Shown: positions 16,662-26,300 of the stretch, in pieces
Layout: every line of letters starts with the position of its first letter
How positions within the stretch are numbered: the first letter of the stretch is position 1
From: Desulfosporosinus orientis DSM 765
Lineage (GTDB): Bacteria; Bacillota; Desulfitobacteriia; Desulfitobacteriales; Desulfitobacteriaceae
Direction of reading: 5' to 3'
Length of the DNA stretch: 64,000 nucleotides
Assembly: GCF_000235605.1 (NCBI RefSeq)
Contig: NC_016584.1
Coordinates: forward strand, 4,694,001 to 4,758,000
Position numbers and translations under genes: made by a program
Notes under the pieces: model-generated
Seen by the model: only the letters and a program-made list of their open reading frames with translations
What the model was told of the DNA's origin: nothing
The model's database searches: none

Positions 16662-16979
16662 TTACTCTGGTCTCTGTGCATTAGAGTGTTTATGGCCGCC
16701 GCCTTTTTTGTGCCCAAAACCATGAAATTCGCCTTTGTCAATATCTTGTTCAATCTTTTGTTGACGTTCCTGCATCATTTTCTTGATTTTTTCAGCTTTT
16801 GTTTGATCCAGTATCCCTGCCTCAACTTCCTTATCAATAATCTGAGCTTTGATACTGTACATTTGTTGAGTTAAAGCTTTAATCTCATTCAATTTACCCT
16901 GATCAACAGCCCCTAAGGCAGGCGCAGCACTTAGAACCAACAGAGCCAAAGCCAAAACGCTTGCAGCCAGTCTTCTCAT
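16662..16979 (-). CDS. Small secreted protein, DUF2680/YckD-like
   Basis: This 105-residue protein begins with a clear Sec signal peptide (MRRLAASVLALALLVLSAAP, cleavage likely after ALG). The mature part is a charged helix typical of DUF2680 proteins such as YckD (LNEIKALTQQMYSIKAQIID, DQTKAEKIKKMMQERQQKIE) and ends in a Gly/His/Lys-rich tail. The His-rich tail could bind metal; this is inference. The start at 16979 is set by GAGGAGG 7 nt upstream; an in-frame ATG 7 codons earlier overlaps that site. Function unknown. Confidence 0.7.
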   Translation of the reverse strand: MRRLAASVLALALLVLSAAPALGAVDQGKLNEIKALTQQMYSIKAQIIDKEVEAGILDQTKAEKIKKMMQERQQKIEQDIDKGEFHGFGHKKGGGHKHSNAQRPE

Positions 16980-17147
16980 ATGCAAGTCCTCCTCATTCAT
17001 TATTTTGCCGGAAACACTATTAGAATACCCACCTTTATCGCAATATTACCTGCCAATATTTATCTGTTTATTAAGTCAGGTTATATTCTTGTTCCGTTTT
17101 TTCATAATCACCTACACACATATATAAGGTACTTCCAGGTACCTTGG

Positions 17148-17212
17148 TATACTTTTATATACTATAATACGAAAGTATATGTACTTGACGTATAATATAT
17201 ATCGTATATTAT
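17148..17212 (+). promoter_or_regulatory. Promoter and palindromic operator candidates for the iron-sulfur flavoprotein gene
   Basis: TTGACG (17185-17190) and TATTAT (17207-17212) are 16 bp apart and point toward the flavoprotein gene. Just upstream, TATACTTT (17148-17155) and AAAGTATA (17172-17179) form an inverted repeat. The region is very AT-rich, so chance palindromes are easy to find. Confidence 0.45.
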
Positions 17213-17257
17213 TATATCAATCAATTTCCCCAGCAACATAGAAGGAGTGTTCGAGAA

Positions 17258-17833
17258 ATGAAAGTTGTAGCATTTAATGGCAGCCCCCGGGTTAATGGTA
17301 ATACGAAGCAAAGCCTGGAAATTGTTTTGAATGAATTAAAAAAAGAAGGCATTGAAACCGAGATTGTTCAATTAGGGGGGCGTAAAGTATTTGGCTGTTT
17401 AGCCTGCGGCAAATGCCGAGAAACTAAAGACAATCGCTGTATACGAAAAGATGATGAAATGAATACTTTCATTCAAAAAATAGAAGAAGCCGATGGAATT
17501 ATTATCGGTTCACCTACTTACTTCAGCAATGTAAGCACAGAGGTTAAAGCTCTAATTGATCGCTGCGGTTATGTAGCAAAATCTAATGGAGGTACTCTCT
17601 TAAAAGGGAAAGTCGGCGCATCTGTCGTCGCTGCCCGCAGGGCTGGATCAACCTTTACCTACTCGGCTATTAATTTCTTTTTTGGCATTGCTGAAATGAT
17701 CATTTGCAGCTCTAACTATTGGAATTTAACCTTATCTCGTGAGCCCGGCGAAGTTCAAAATGATGCTGAAGGGATTCAAACCTTCCAAACTCTTGGTAAA
17801 AATATGGCACAGCTCCTAAAACAAGTTCGATAA
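17258..17833 (+). CDS. Iron-sulfur flavoprotein (Isf family, flavodoxin-like fold)
   Basis: The 191-residue protein has the FMN-binding loop FNGSPRVNGNT (about 5-15) and SPTYFSNVST (about 85-94) of NADPH-dependent FMN reductase/flavodoxin-like proteins. It also has a compact CLACGKCRETKDNRC (about 47-61). That C-X2-C-X2-C-X7-C spacing is the 4Fe-4S motif of archaeal and clostridial Isf proteins. Isf dimers pass electrons between ferredoxin and acceptors such as O2 or peroxide. The gene is monocistronic, has an AGAAGGAG ribosome binding site, and is closed by a strong terminator. Confidence 0.87.
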   Translation: MKVVAFNGSPRVNGNTKQSLEIVLNELKKEGIETEIVQLGGRKVFGCLACGKCRETKDNRCIRKDDEMNTFIQKIEEADGIIIGSPTYFSNVSTEVKALIDRCGYVAKSNGGTLLKGKVGASVVAARRAGSTFTYSAINFFFGIAEMIICSSNYWNLTLSREPGEVQNDAEGIQTFQTLGKNMAQLLKQVR

Positions 17834-17856
17834 TTGTTTGAAAAGTACAACTGGCA

Positions 17857-17894
17857 AACCGCTCGAAATCATTCGATTTCGAGCGGTTTCTTTT
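17857..17894 (+). terminator. Terminator after the iron-sulfur flavoprotein gene
   Basis: A 15-bp perfect stem (AAACCGCTCGAAATC with its complement), a 4-nt loop ATTC and a TTTCTTTT tail. Confidence 0.9.
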
Positions 17895-18041
17895 AGCTAT
17901 GTTTTCACAGAGCCCCTTTTAAATTTCCGGCTTAACTTTTCAGACGTCTCTCAGGAAACACTCAATTTAAATTCAGCTTGCAATACTATACTTAACTCAC
18001 AGTTATTTCATATAACTTATCAACTATAAAGGAGCAATAAG

Positions 18042-18923
18042 GTGATATTTAAAAAAGTGACTAAAAGTTATGTATGTCTTCTAATTATCCTATTTGTGGC
18101 GGGGATTGGCATCGGATTTCTTTACGGCACAAAAGACACTATTGTCGCTAAAGTCAACGGGATACCTATTACTGAATCTGAGCTGCATAAACTTTTAGTT
18201 CAACAAGGAGGAACAGACGCTTTAGAGACCCTGATCCAACAAAGCATTATCAAGCAGGAAGCCGAAAAACAGAACATCCAAGTATCAGAAGCAGATATAA
18301 ATAAAGAACTATCGACTTTGCAAGACTCTTTCGACAGTGATGAAGCTTTTAATCAGGCCTTAGAAACTAATGGAATGACTCTTGATGATCTTAAGGAAAA
18401 CATCGTAACAAATATAGAGCTAAAAAGAATTTTTGAAGCCAGAAGTCCTATAACCGATGAAGAAATTCAACAGTACTATGATGCTAATAAAGAAAGCCTT
18501 GCTGAACCTGAACAAGTAAAGGCCAGTCACATTCTGGTGAGTACTGAAGAGATAGCGAATGAAATTGAAGCAAAACTTGCTGCCGGTGAAGATTTTGCCG
18601 AATTGGCAAAGGAATATTCAACCGACGAGAATAGCAAAGATTCAGGCGGAGAGCTGGGGTATTTCAAAAAGGGAGACATGGTACAAGAATTTGAAGATGT
18701 CGCCTTTTCTTTAGAGGTGGGTAAAATCAGCGAACCGGTTAAAACCGATTATGGCTATCACATTATTAAAGTCGAAGATAAAAAAGAAGCTAAAGAGGCT
18801 ACTCTCGCGGAAAGTAAGGATAAGATAATTGATGCTTTGCTTGATGAGAAACTATCTACAGGATTCAACGATTGGCTTCAGGAACGCAAGGCTGAGTATA
18901 CTATTGAAAATTATTTAACTTAA
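18042..18923 (+). CDS. PrsA/SurA-like peptidyl-prolyl cis-trans isomerase, membrane-anchored
   Basis: The 293-residue protein has an N-terminal TM helix (about 10-29) and no lipobox, so it is probably held by an uncleaved anchor outside the membrane. A SurA-N-like chaperone segment follows ([18 protein letters not shown]). The parvulin domain (about 160-255) has [30 protein letters not shown] and [10 protein letters not shown]. It should help secreted proteins fold. Start is GTG 18042 after AAAGGAG. It is monocistronic. Confidence 0.88.
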   Translation: MIFKKVTKSYVCLLIILFVAGIGIGFLYGTKDTIVAKVNGIPITESELHKLLVQQGGTDALETLIQQSIIKQEAEKQNIQVSEADINKELSTLQDSFDSDEAFNQALETNGMTLDDLKENIVTNIELKRIFEARSPITDEEIQQYYDANKESLAEPEQVKASHILVSTEEIANEIEAKLAAGEDFAELAKEYSTDENSKDSGGELGYFKKGDMVQEFEDVAFSLEVGKISEPVKTDYGYHIIKVEDKKEAKEATLAESKDKIIDALLDEKLSTGFNDWLQERKAEYTIENYLT

Positions 18924-18947
18924 ACTGCCCATGGTGGTCAAAAACGA

Positions 18948-18991
18948 GCTTGTCCCAAGAATCTTACGCGCGTAAGATTCTTGGGACAAGC
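18948..18991. repeat. 44-nt perfect palindrome
   Basis: Positions 18948-18991 read identically on both strands: 22-nt arms begin GCTTGTCCCAAG and meet at a central ACGCGCGT with no loop. It lies just after the isomerase gene and before a separate terminator. There is no T-tract of its own. It may be a transcript-end structure or a dispersed palindromic repeat; one window cannot tell. Confidence 0.8.
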
Positions 18992-19003
18992 CGAGGAAAA
19001 GAG

Positions 19004-19050
19004 ATCCGCCCCAAAGACGTAAATAAACGTCAACTGGGGCGGATTTTTTC
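19004..19050 (+). terminator. Intrinsic terminator after the isomerase gene
   Basis: The stem ATCCGCCCCA/TGGGGCGGAT is extended by GACGT/ACGTC around a short loop and followed by TTTTTTC. It is the second of two tandem hairpins. Confidence 0.85.
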
Positions 19051-19197
19051 TACCAATTCCTTTATCTTACAATCAATGAACCTAACCTGGTTTTCTTCCG
19101 ATTACTCTCCTGCAGCAAATATTCAGAATTGCTTAACGACCTCAGTGTGATAATATTGTCTTAAGCAACCAACAGAAAGGCAAGTGGCATTCCGCAA

Positions 19198-20934
19198 ATG
19201 AATATCCTTAAGAAATTTATAGCCTATTATAAACCCTACAAATTCCTCTTTTACTTCGACATGTTTTGTGCCATCATTGTTTCCGCCATTGATCTGGCCT
19301 TCCCCCAGATTCTGAATTACCTAGCAAAAAATCTATTTACCCAAGACAAGGAGACCATACTCCACGCCATAGGATTTATCGGCTTGGCTTTACTGGCCAT
19401 GTATGTCCTTAAATATTTTTGTCAGTATTTCATCATATCCTGGGGCCACATCATGGGAGCCAAAATGGAAACTGATATGAGAAGAGATCTTTTTAACCAT
19501 TTTCAAAAACTGTCTTTCTCATACTATGATAAAAATAACACAGGCGAAATGATGTCTAAGCTGGTTGTTGACCTATTTGATATCTCCGAGCTGGCACATC
19601 ACGGACCGGAAAATGTTTTCATTTCTACCCTCAAGATCGTTGGTTCTTTTGCTCTCTTAATGTTAATTAACGTTAAAATGACGTTGATCTTGCTGGGAGT
19701 TACCTTAATCATGGTACTTTTTACAATTTATAAGAATGTTAAAATGGCTCCCAGCTTTGCTGACAGCCGTATTAAAATCGCCGCTGTAAACTCTGGACTG
19801 CAAGACAGTCTGGCCGGAATCAGAGTTGTTAAGTCCTTCGCTAACGAAAACCTTGAACAAGAAAAATTCAGGAAAAGCAATCACCAATTTTTAGAGTCCA
19901 AAGTCAAGATTTATCACCTCATGGGAGGTTTTCATGCCTGGAATTCTTTCTTTGAAGGGCTTCTTTATGTTGTCATTATTGTATCAGGCGGCTTATTCAT
20001 TGCTGATGGTACACTGGAAATTTCTGATCTGGCCATTTATGTTCTTTACATTAACCTCTTTATTAATCCTATTGATGTCTTAATCAACTATACTGAGGCT
20101 TTTCAAAAGGGATACGCAGGATTTAAGCGATTTGTCGAAGTATTGGAAACGGAACCCGATATCGTGGACAAAGAGGGAGCGATACCTTTAAGCGATGTAA
20201 AAGGAGAGATCCGTTATAATAATGTATCCTTTCGTTATAACGATGATGCCAAGGTTTTAGATAATGTCAGCCTCACTATTGGTGCCGGACAAACCATTGC
20301 TTTAGTGGGACCTTCCGGGGGCGGAAAAACTACCCTTTGTTCTCTGCTGCCCAGATTTTATGATGCAGCCTCTGGTTCCATTACTATTGACGGCAAGGAT
20401 ATCCGGGATCTCACTCTAGAATCTTTGCGAAATGCCATTGGCATTGTACAGCAGGATGTCTATATGTTTGATGGCTCCGTCAAAGAAAACATTGCTTATG
20501 GGAAAGCAGGAGCCACAGAATCAGAAATAATTGAAGCAGCCCAAAAGGCCAATATTCACGACTTTATCATGTCCCTTGACGAGGGCTATGACACTTATGT
20601 AGGAGAGCGGGGGGTCAGACTCTCAGGCGGCCAAAAGCAGCGGCTCTCCATTGCCCGGGTGTTTTTAAAGAACCCTCCCATTTTGATCTTAGATGAAGCG
20701 ACATCCGCTCTGGATAACGACAGTGAACGGTACATCCAAAAATCTCTACTGAAGCTCTCTCAAAACAGAACCACTATCGTGATTGCTCACAGATTAAGTA
20801 CCATTAAAAATTCCGACGAGATTATCGTTGTCACTGACCAAGGCATTCAAGAGAGAGGCAGTCACAAACAACTTATCGAAAGGGCTGGAATCTATGCTCA
20901 TTACTATAATATGCAATTTGAAGGCTTGGAATGA
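19198..20934 (+). CDS. ABC transporter, fused permease-ATPase half-transporter (exporter type)
   Basis: The 578-residue protein has a type I exporter TM domain (about 1-310, six helices) followed by an ATPase domain. Walker A is GPSGGGKTTL (about 366-375), the signature LSGGQKQR (about 475-482), Walker B PILILDEATSALD and an H-loop His in IVIAHRLST. Such half-transporters dimerise to export lipids, drugs or peptides; the substrate is unknown. It is a single gene, so it would form a homodimer. The ribosome binding site is weak (AGAAAGG about 20 nt before the ATG). Confidence 0.9.
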   Translation: MNILKKFIAYYKPYKFLFYFDMFCAIIVSAIDLAFPQILNYLAKNLFTQDKETILHAIGFIGLALLAMYVLKYFCQYFIISWGHIMGAKMETDMRRDLFNHFQKLSFSYYDKNNTGEMMSKLVVDLFDISELAHHGPENVFISTLKIVGSFALLMLINVKMTLILLGVTLIMVLFTIYKNVKMAPSFADSRIKIAAVNSGLQDSLAGIRVVKSFANENLEQEKFRKSNHQFLESKVKIYHLMGGFHAWNSFFEGLLYVVIIVSGGLFIADGTLEISDLAIYVLYINLFINPIDVLINYTEAFQKGYAGFKRFVEVLETEPDIVDKEGAIPLSDVKGEIRYNNVSFRYNDDAKVLDNVSLTIGAGQTIALVGPSGGGKTTLCSLLPRFYDAASGSITIDGKDIRDLTLESLRNAIGIVQQDVYMFDGSVKENIAYGKAGATESEIIEAAQKANIHDFIMSLDEGYDTYVGERGVRLSGGQKQRLSIARVFLKNPPILILDEATSALDNDSERYIQKSLLKLSQNRTTIVIAHRLSTIKNSDEIIVVTDQGIQERGSHKQLIERAGIYAHYYNMQFEGLE

Positions 20935-21060
20935 AGATGCTCCATATCAAAACCACCTGGAATTTGCCAATTATTGATACTTAAGCCATTTTCCTGTATG
21001 ATAAATATTGAAGTGAAATTTTTAGATTTTTCTATTTGTTCGGATTTAGGGAGATACGAG

Positions 21061-21756
21061 ATGAAGTCAAAAGTAGTCCTGTTAGTCGATGATGATCCAT
21101 CCATTCAGAAACTTTTAAAGGCAGCATTGGAAAAGAACGGTTACACGACAATGCCTTGTTCATCGGGAGAAGCCGCACTGGAAAAGCTTGAACAAAACGA
21201 CCTCGACGCTGTAATTTTAGATGTAGTCCTTCCCAATATGGACGGTTGGGATGTCTTAAAATGGATTAGAAACTACCCAAGTTATAAACATCTGCCAGTA
21301 ATCATGTTAACTTGCAAGGATAGTGAAATCGAAACTGTCCTGGGGCTGGAAATGGGAGCCGATGATTATCTTAGTAAACCTGTCCGCTATCATGAACTCA
21401 TGGCCCGCTTAAAGAAGGCCTTTAAAAAAAATGAAGGTTTACCAAATTGTACTAAGATGCTGTGTATTCACGGCATTGAAATTGACCATGACAGCAGAGC
21501 TGTTTATCTGAACAAAGTATTGCTTCCTTTAACCTACCGTGAATTTGAACTTTTGACATTACTGGTCAAAAACCCCGGCAAAGTTTTTACAAGAGATCAT
21601 CTCCTTGATTTATTATGGCATGATGAACAATTTCTAGAGACTCGAACAGTTGATGTACATATTCGCCGCTTAAGAAAAAAACTCCAAGATCACGGCGGAA
21701 ATCCAGATATCATCGAAACTATTCGTAGTATAGGTTATCGGATGATAAGCGTCTGA
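21061..21756 (+). CDS. OmpR/PhoB-family response regulator (orphan)
   Basis: The 231-residue protein has a receiver domain (VVLLVDDDPS, phospho-acceptor in AVILDVVLPNMDGWDV, conserved Lys in YLSKPVR). A winged-helix DNA-binding domain follows (LPLTYREFELLTLLVKNPGK, RTVDVHIRRLRKKL). The ATG at 21061 is preceded by AGGGAGATACGAG; a longer frame upstream has no site. No histidine kinase is adjacent, so its partner must be encoded elsewhere. The ABC exporter ends 126 bp upstream and might be co-regulated. Confidence 0.92.
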   Translation: MKSKVVLLVDDDPSIQKLLKAALEKNGYTTMPCSSGEAALEKLEQNDLDAVILDVVLPNMDGWDVLKWIRNYPSYKHLPVIMLTCKDSEIETVLGLEMGADDYLSKPVRYHELMARLKKAFKKNEGLPNCTKMLCIHGIEIDHDSRAVYLNKVLLPLTYREFELLTLLVKNPGKVFTRDHLLDLLWHDEQFLETRTVDVHIRRLRKKLQDHGGNPDIIETIRSIGYRMISV

Positions 21757-21786
21757 TCTTAAAATAAATTTGCTTGTACTTATGAA

Positions 21787-21820
21787 AAAGCCCTCACTTC
21801 AATTTGCGTGAGGGCTTTAG
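21787..21820 (+). terminator. Bidirectional terminator
   Basis: An 11-bp stem AAAGCCCTCAC/GTGAGGGCTTT lies between the convergent response regulator and lipoprotein genes, A-rich on its left and T-rich on its right. Confidence 0.75.
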
Positions 21821-21838
21821 CTTTGATCCTGTGTAACG

Positions 21839-23119
21839 TTAGAAAAGCATTTTTTCCAATAGCCAAACTCCTTTTTCTTTTTTCAGCTTACCGGTGATCA
21901 TGATCGACTTCTTACCGGCGGGAGAATCATCCGTTGTCATAATTTGCAGTGTTGCGGAATTTTCCGAAGTATTCTCCAAAACATAGCTGTAATCATCCCA
22001 GTTGACATAATAACCTGTACCTGCATCTTTACTTACATCTCCCAATAATTGACCGTCGACATTGCGGTATTTGCCGCTGCTTAGCAGCGAATCTGCTTCT
22101 GCTTGTATATAGGTGCCTCTGACGAATTGTTCCATTTCCTTATAGCTCCTAAAACGATTATCGATTACCGGAAATAGGACCTCATTTTCAGCTCGGTTTT
22201 CCGGAATATCCATCCTAAGCATGGATAAGCCAAATATTTCGAAATAAGCTTCTTTGTTATTATCAATGAGTCTTCCCACCTGTTCATAGAGATCACGTTC
22301 TAATGAATTTTGGAGAATGGCCGGAATCTTTAAGGCAGGAGATTTCATTTGAGAATAAGGAAGCTCAAATTTAGGAATACCGGCGGCATAGGGCGCTATC
22401 GCATAAGGCTGATAATAGACCATCAAGCTGTTGCTTGTCAAAACAAAGTCATTTTCAGAAAAACTATTACGAACATTTTCCGGGTAGTTGTCCTGATAAA
22501 CAAACTCTTCGGTCCCTTCGGTTTTTTTGATTTGTTCCAAAACCGTCTGGTATACCTTTTCCAAAGCTTCTTCCCTGCTGCCTCCTAGAATATCGGCAAG
22601 GGATAATTTCTTTCCTGTTGTTACATCAAAGGTATCTGAAAGCCAGCAAGAATTGGGGTGGGCTCCACCTGTGTTTTCATATTGGAGATTGACCACTGAA
22701 AGCAAATTGTTGGCATTATAATCCATTTCCATATCTCTTTCATAGGCATGAGGGCGAAACTCAAAGCCGCTGTTCCGGGCAGCTTCTTTATCACCTCGAG
22801 CCATTCTTAGCCCATCCAGCATAACCCTGTTCCTAAATTCATCATACTGCTTGCCGTAGTATTCATTAATTTTAGAGATACCAGCATTATTCTCAGGATT
22901 TTTAATTTGAGGATAGGTCATTTTCAGAGTTAGTAATACTGTCCCATCTTTTTCATCACGAACGGTTTCTGTGTGTACCTTACGCTCTATGGACAGGGTA
23001 GGTGAGCTTACCTGAGGGGCAGCAGTCTCTTTCGTACTGCATCCCGATCCGGTAAGTACAAGCCCCAAGATTAATAATCCCGCCAGGATTTTAAATAGAC
23101 AAGCTCTGATTGTTTGCAT
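21839..23119 (-). CDS. Lipoprotein with DUF4163 and DUF3298 domains
   Basis: The 426-residue protein has a signal peptide with lipobox LTGSGC (Cys near 27), so it is anchored to the outer face of the membrane. Residues about 50-290 match the DUF4163 plus DUF3298 pair found in RsiV and PdaC: VNLQYENTGGAHPN, TFDVTTGKKLSLADIL, VYYQPYAIAPYAAG. In RsiV this pair binds lysozyme, and in PdaC it accompanies a peptidoglycan deacetylase. Here a further 130-residue C-terminal domain follows that I do not recognise, and no anti-sigma or deacetylase part is present. A cell-wall-facing binding role is inferred. Confidence 0.75.
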   Translation of the reverse strand: MQTIRACLFKILAGLLILGLVLTGSGCSTKETAAPQVSSPTLSIERKVHTETVRDEKDGTVLLTLKMTYPQIKNPENNAGISKINEYYGKQYDEFRNRVMLDGLRMARGDKEAARNSGFEFRPHAYERDMEMDYNANNLLSVVNLQYENTGGAHPNSCWLSDTFDVTTGKKLSLADILGGSREEALEKVYQTVLEQIKKTEGTEEFVYQDNYPENVRNSFSENDFVLTSNSLMVYYQPYAIAPYAAGIPKFELPYSQMKSPALKIPAILQNSLERDLYEQVGRLIDNNKEAYFEIFGLSMLRMDIPENRAENEVLFPVIDNRFRSYKEMEQFVRGTYIQAEADSLLSSGKYRNVDGQLLGDVSKDAGTGYYVNWDDYSYVLENTSENSATLQIMTTDDSPAGKKSIMITGKLKKEKGVWLLEKMLF

Positions 23120-23285
23120 TTGAATCCCCTCTCACTGTTTGATTTTAGAGGCTCTGCAAATTTGAAAAACAAATCAGCAAGTGTTGCTAAGCCAATAAAT
23201 ACGATGCTTTATACTATGACTTATTCTGCAAACACTATGACAATCCTTCCGGCAGCTTAATATTCTTATTTTCATAACATAATTA

Positions 23286-23305
23286 GACTTGGCTCAAGCC
23301 AAGTC
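23286..23305 (-). terminator. Hairpin downstream of the signalling operon
   Basis: GACTTGGC-TCAA-GCCAAGTC, an 8-bp perfect stem, lies 24 bp past the stop of the giant kinase gene. On the minus strand it is followed by TAATTATGTT. It is short for a terminator but is the only hairpin seen at the operon end. Confidence 0.4.
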
Positions 23306-23328
23306 CTTAGGAAGCTGCACTATCTTTA

Positions 23329-26300
23329 TTATTTAGACGCAATCCTCTGTTTTAATACTCCTTCAATCCCCATGAGTTCCAAAACAAAGACTCCTATTTT
23401 AGCTTTTAGCTCTCTAAATCCCGTCCTGAGATCCTCAAGTTCATGGTCCAGAGCCTTTTGTTCCAAACCTTGAGCCAGTGAAACCAACTCAGAACTATGA
23501 AAAATAGATAGAGTACTGGCCAAACGATGAGCATTTTTTCTGATCCTCTCAAAGTCTGCCTTCTGAATGGTCTCTTCGATGAGGATCAGCATCTTCTCAT
23601 AGTCCGTTAAAAACTTCTCAACAATATCTAACACAACCTCATCACCGTAAAGTTCAGCCTCTGCTAAAAAGACTGAGCGGTCCATTAATAGAGATTGAGG
23701 CTGATGGGCAGACATCCTTGGCAGATCCCCTTGCTGAATACCCTCTAATAGCTGGATTAGGTGAGCTTCATGAATTGGCTTAGTAATAAAATAATCCATA
23801 CCTGCAGCTAAGAGCTTCTCCCTGTCACCGGCTAAAGCTGAAGCAGTTAAGGCGATGATGGGAAGATGTTTTCCTGTCAAGGCTTCATTCCTGCGGATAC
23901 GGCGTGTCGTTTCAATGCCGTCAAGTTCAGGCATGTTTTTGTCCATAATAACGCAATCATACTCCCGGGCTTTCAGTTCTTCCAAAACTTCCAGGCCATT
24001 TAAGACCATTTTTGCGTTACAACCTAAATAGTGTAATAAGGCCTGCACATATTTTCTGCTCACAGCGTCATCTTCCGCAACCAAAACCTTTAACTTCCCT
24101 AAATCTTGGAATTGACAGTTCTTAGAGGGAGGGTTACTATTACCTTCCTTATTAACAGTCCAGTTTTCGCCGGATAGCCTTAAAGGAATTCGGCACTGAA
24201 ACTTGCTTCCTTGCCCCAAACGGCTTTCCACAGTTATGGAGCCTTTCATTAAATCTAAAAGTTTTTTGGTAATTGCCAAGCCTAATCCCGTTCCGCCATA
24301 TTTTCGGCTAATACTGCTGTCAACCTGAGTAAAGTCTTCAAAGATATAGTCTAACTTGTCCTGGGGAATTCCTATTCCACTGTCTTCAATACTCATTTCT
24401 AAGGTTGCCGGTGCTCCTTCTTCATGAGTGGCTGGGTTTTGGGGGATAACAGAATAGCGAACCTGAATCAGACCCTTCTCTGTGAATTTTATGGCATTGC
24501 TGAGCAGATTGGCTAGGATTTGCTTGATTCGTAAAGGATCTCCTCTCAGTCCTGAGAAAGTGTCAGGCGTACTCTCTATCTTAACCTGAAGTCCTTTTTC
24601 CTGAGCTTTGACTAAAAATCCAGGGATCAGCTCCTCTAACAAGAATGTTATATCAAAGGTTTTTTCTTCCAATTCAATACGATTGGCTTCGACCTTTGAA
24701 GAATCCAAAATTTGATTGATAATTTCCAAGAGCACTTGTGCCGAATCAATGATAGATTTCAAATGCTCTCCTTGCTCAGGCAATAATCTTCCTTTTTGGA
24801 TTAAGCTCGCCATACCAAAAATACCATGCAATGGCGTACGCATTTCATGACTCATTTTAGCCAGAAACTCTGTTTTTGCCTGATTAGCCTGTTCCAATTG
24901 CAAATTGGTGGTTTTTAATTCGAAATTTTTAGCTTTAAGCTGTGCTGTTCGTTCTTCAACTCGCTTTTCAAGATTTTGGTATAACCGGGCATTTTCAATG
25001 GATATTGCCGACTGAGAGACCAAAATCTTCAAAACCAACAGATGTTCCCCGGAAAAAGCTCCATCCATGAGATCATTTTCTAAATATAAGATCCCAAGCA
25101 TATTGCCCTTCGATTCTACAGGCATGCATAACATAGATTTGGCGGTTTTCCTATAGCTCAAAAGTTCCCCCAAAAATTGTTGAATCTCCTCTTCTTTATT
25201 CAACACCAGGGTTTCGCGAGCATTAACCACATAGTTCAGAATTTTTTGCGGTAACTGCTCCCTGCTTTTCACCAGAACGTCTTGAGGCAAAGCGACGGCT
25301 TCACTCTCAGCATCCCCTTGCGCTTCGATATAATAGTCCCCATCTCTTTCCAGGAGCAAATAAGCTTTCCGAGCTCCGGCATTTTGCAGGACTAACCAAA
25401 TAAGTTTTTTGAGGAGATCTTGCAGCACAATCTCTTCGGAAAGTGCTTGACTTGCTCTAATGATTGTCTCCATGTCCAACCTGCGAAAATCAGGCAGTTC
25501 ACTGGCTGCTGCACACTCAAAGCGATCCAACGATACTTCTTTATCTTGAAGTATCTCCCGATAGTTTGCCTGAAGCTTTTTGGCTTTCCCCCCCCAACCC
25601 CAAGCTCCATAACCTCGGATTGCTTCTCGCACATAGTTTTCTGCTAATCTCATACGGCCTGAGGAAAAGGCGTATCTGGCCGCTAGTTCATTGGCCAAAG
25701 CTTCTTCCGGCAGAAAACCATGATCCAACGCAGCTTGAATGGATTTATCATAATAACCTAAGGTTTGTTCCGGTTTTCCCCTCCCTTTAGCAAGCTCGGC
25801 ACGAATCAGCCAATACTTGTTGAGAATATTTTCCGGAGCTGCTTTAAGAAAACCACAAAGTTCCTTCAGGGAGGAGCGGTATTTTTTTTGCTGGGTAAAT
25901 CTCTCAAAGAAAGAACAACGATCCAAAATTTCTAAACGAATTAGAACACTATAAAAATGATAAACAGGGATACAAAATGTCCCTATGGCTCCATCAATGT
26001 ACTCTTCAACCACTTTTATATTGGCAAGGGCTTCTCGATAATTTCCACTTAGGTAGGAAAGTATCATTTTATTAAAATAGGAGTTAAAAATAATAGTACG
26101 ATCATTGGTCTCTTTATAAAGAGGCAAAGCCTCCAATTCCTGAAAATACTCTCCCGTTAAGATCCATGGTTCCGGCTTTGACTCAAGTAGATTGACATGC
26201 CCCTGCAGGTACATGAGGCATACCATAATGGAAGTGGTGTTCCCGGTACGAAGCAACACATCTTTATAATCTTCCATGACCTTTTTAATATCAGTAAGTT

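Noticed and set aside
19705-19887. Minus-strand frame inside the ABC exporter gene
   Set aside because: Short, antisense, no ribosome binding site and no recognisable protein.
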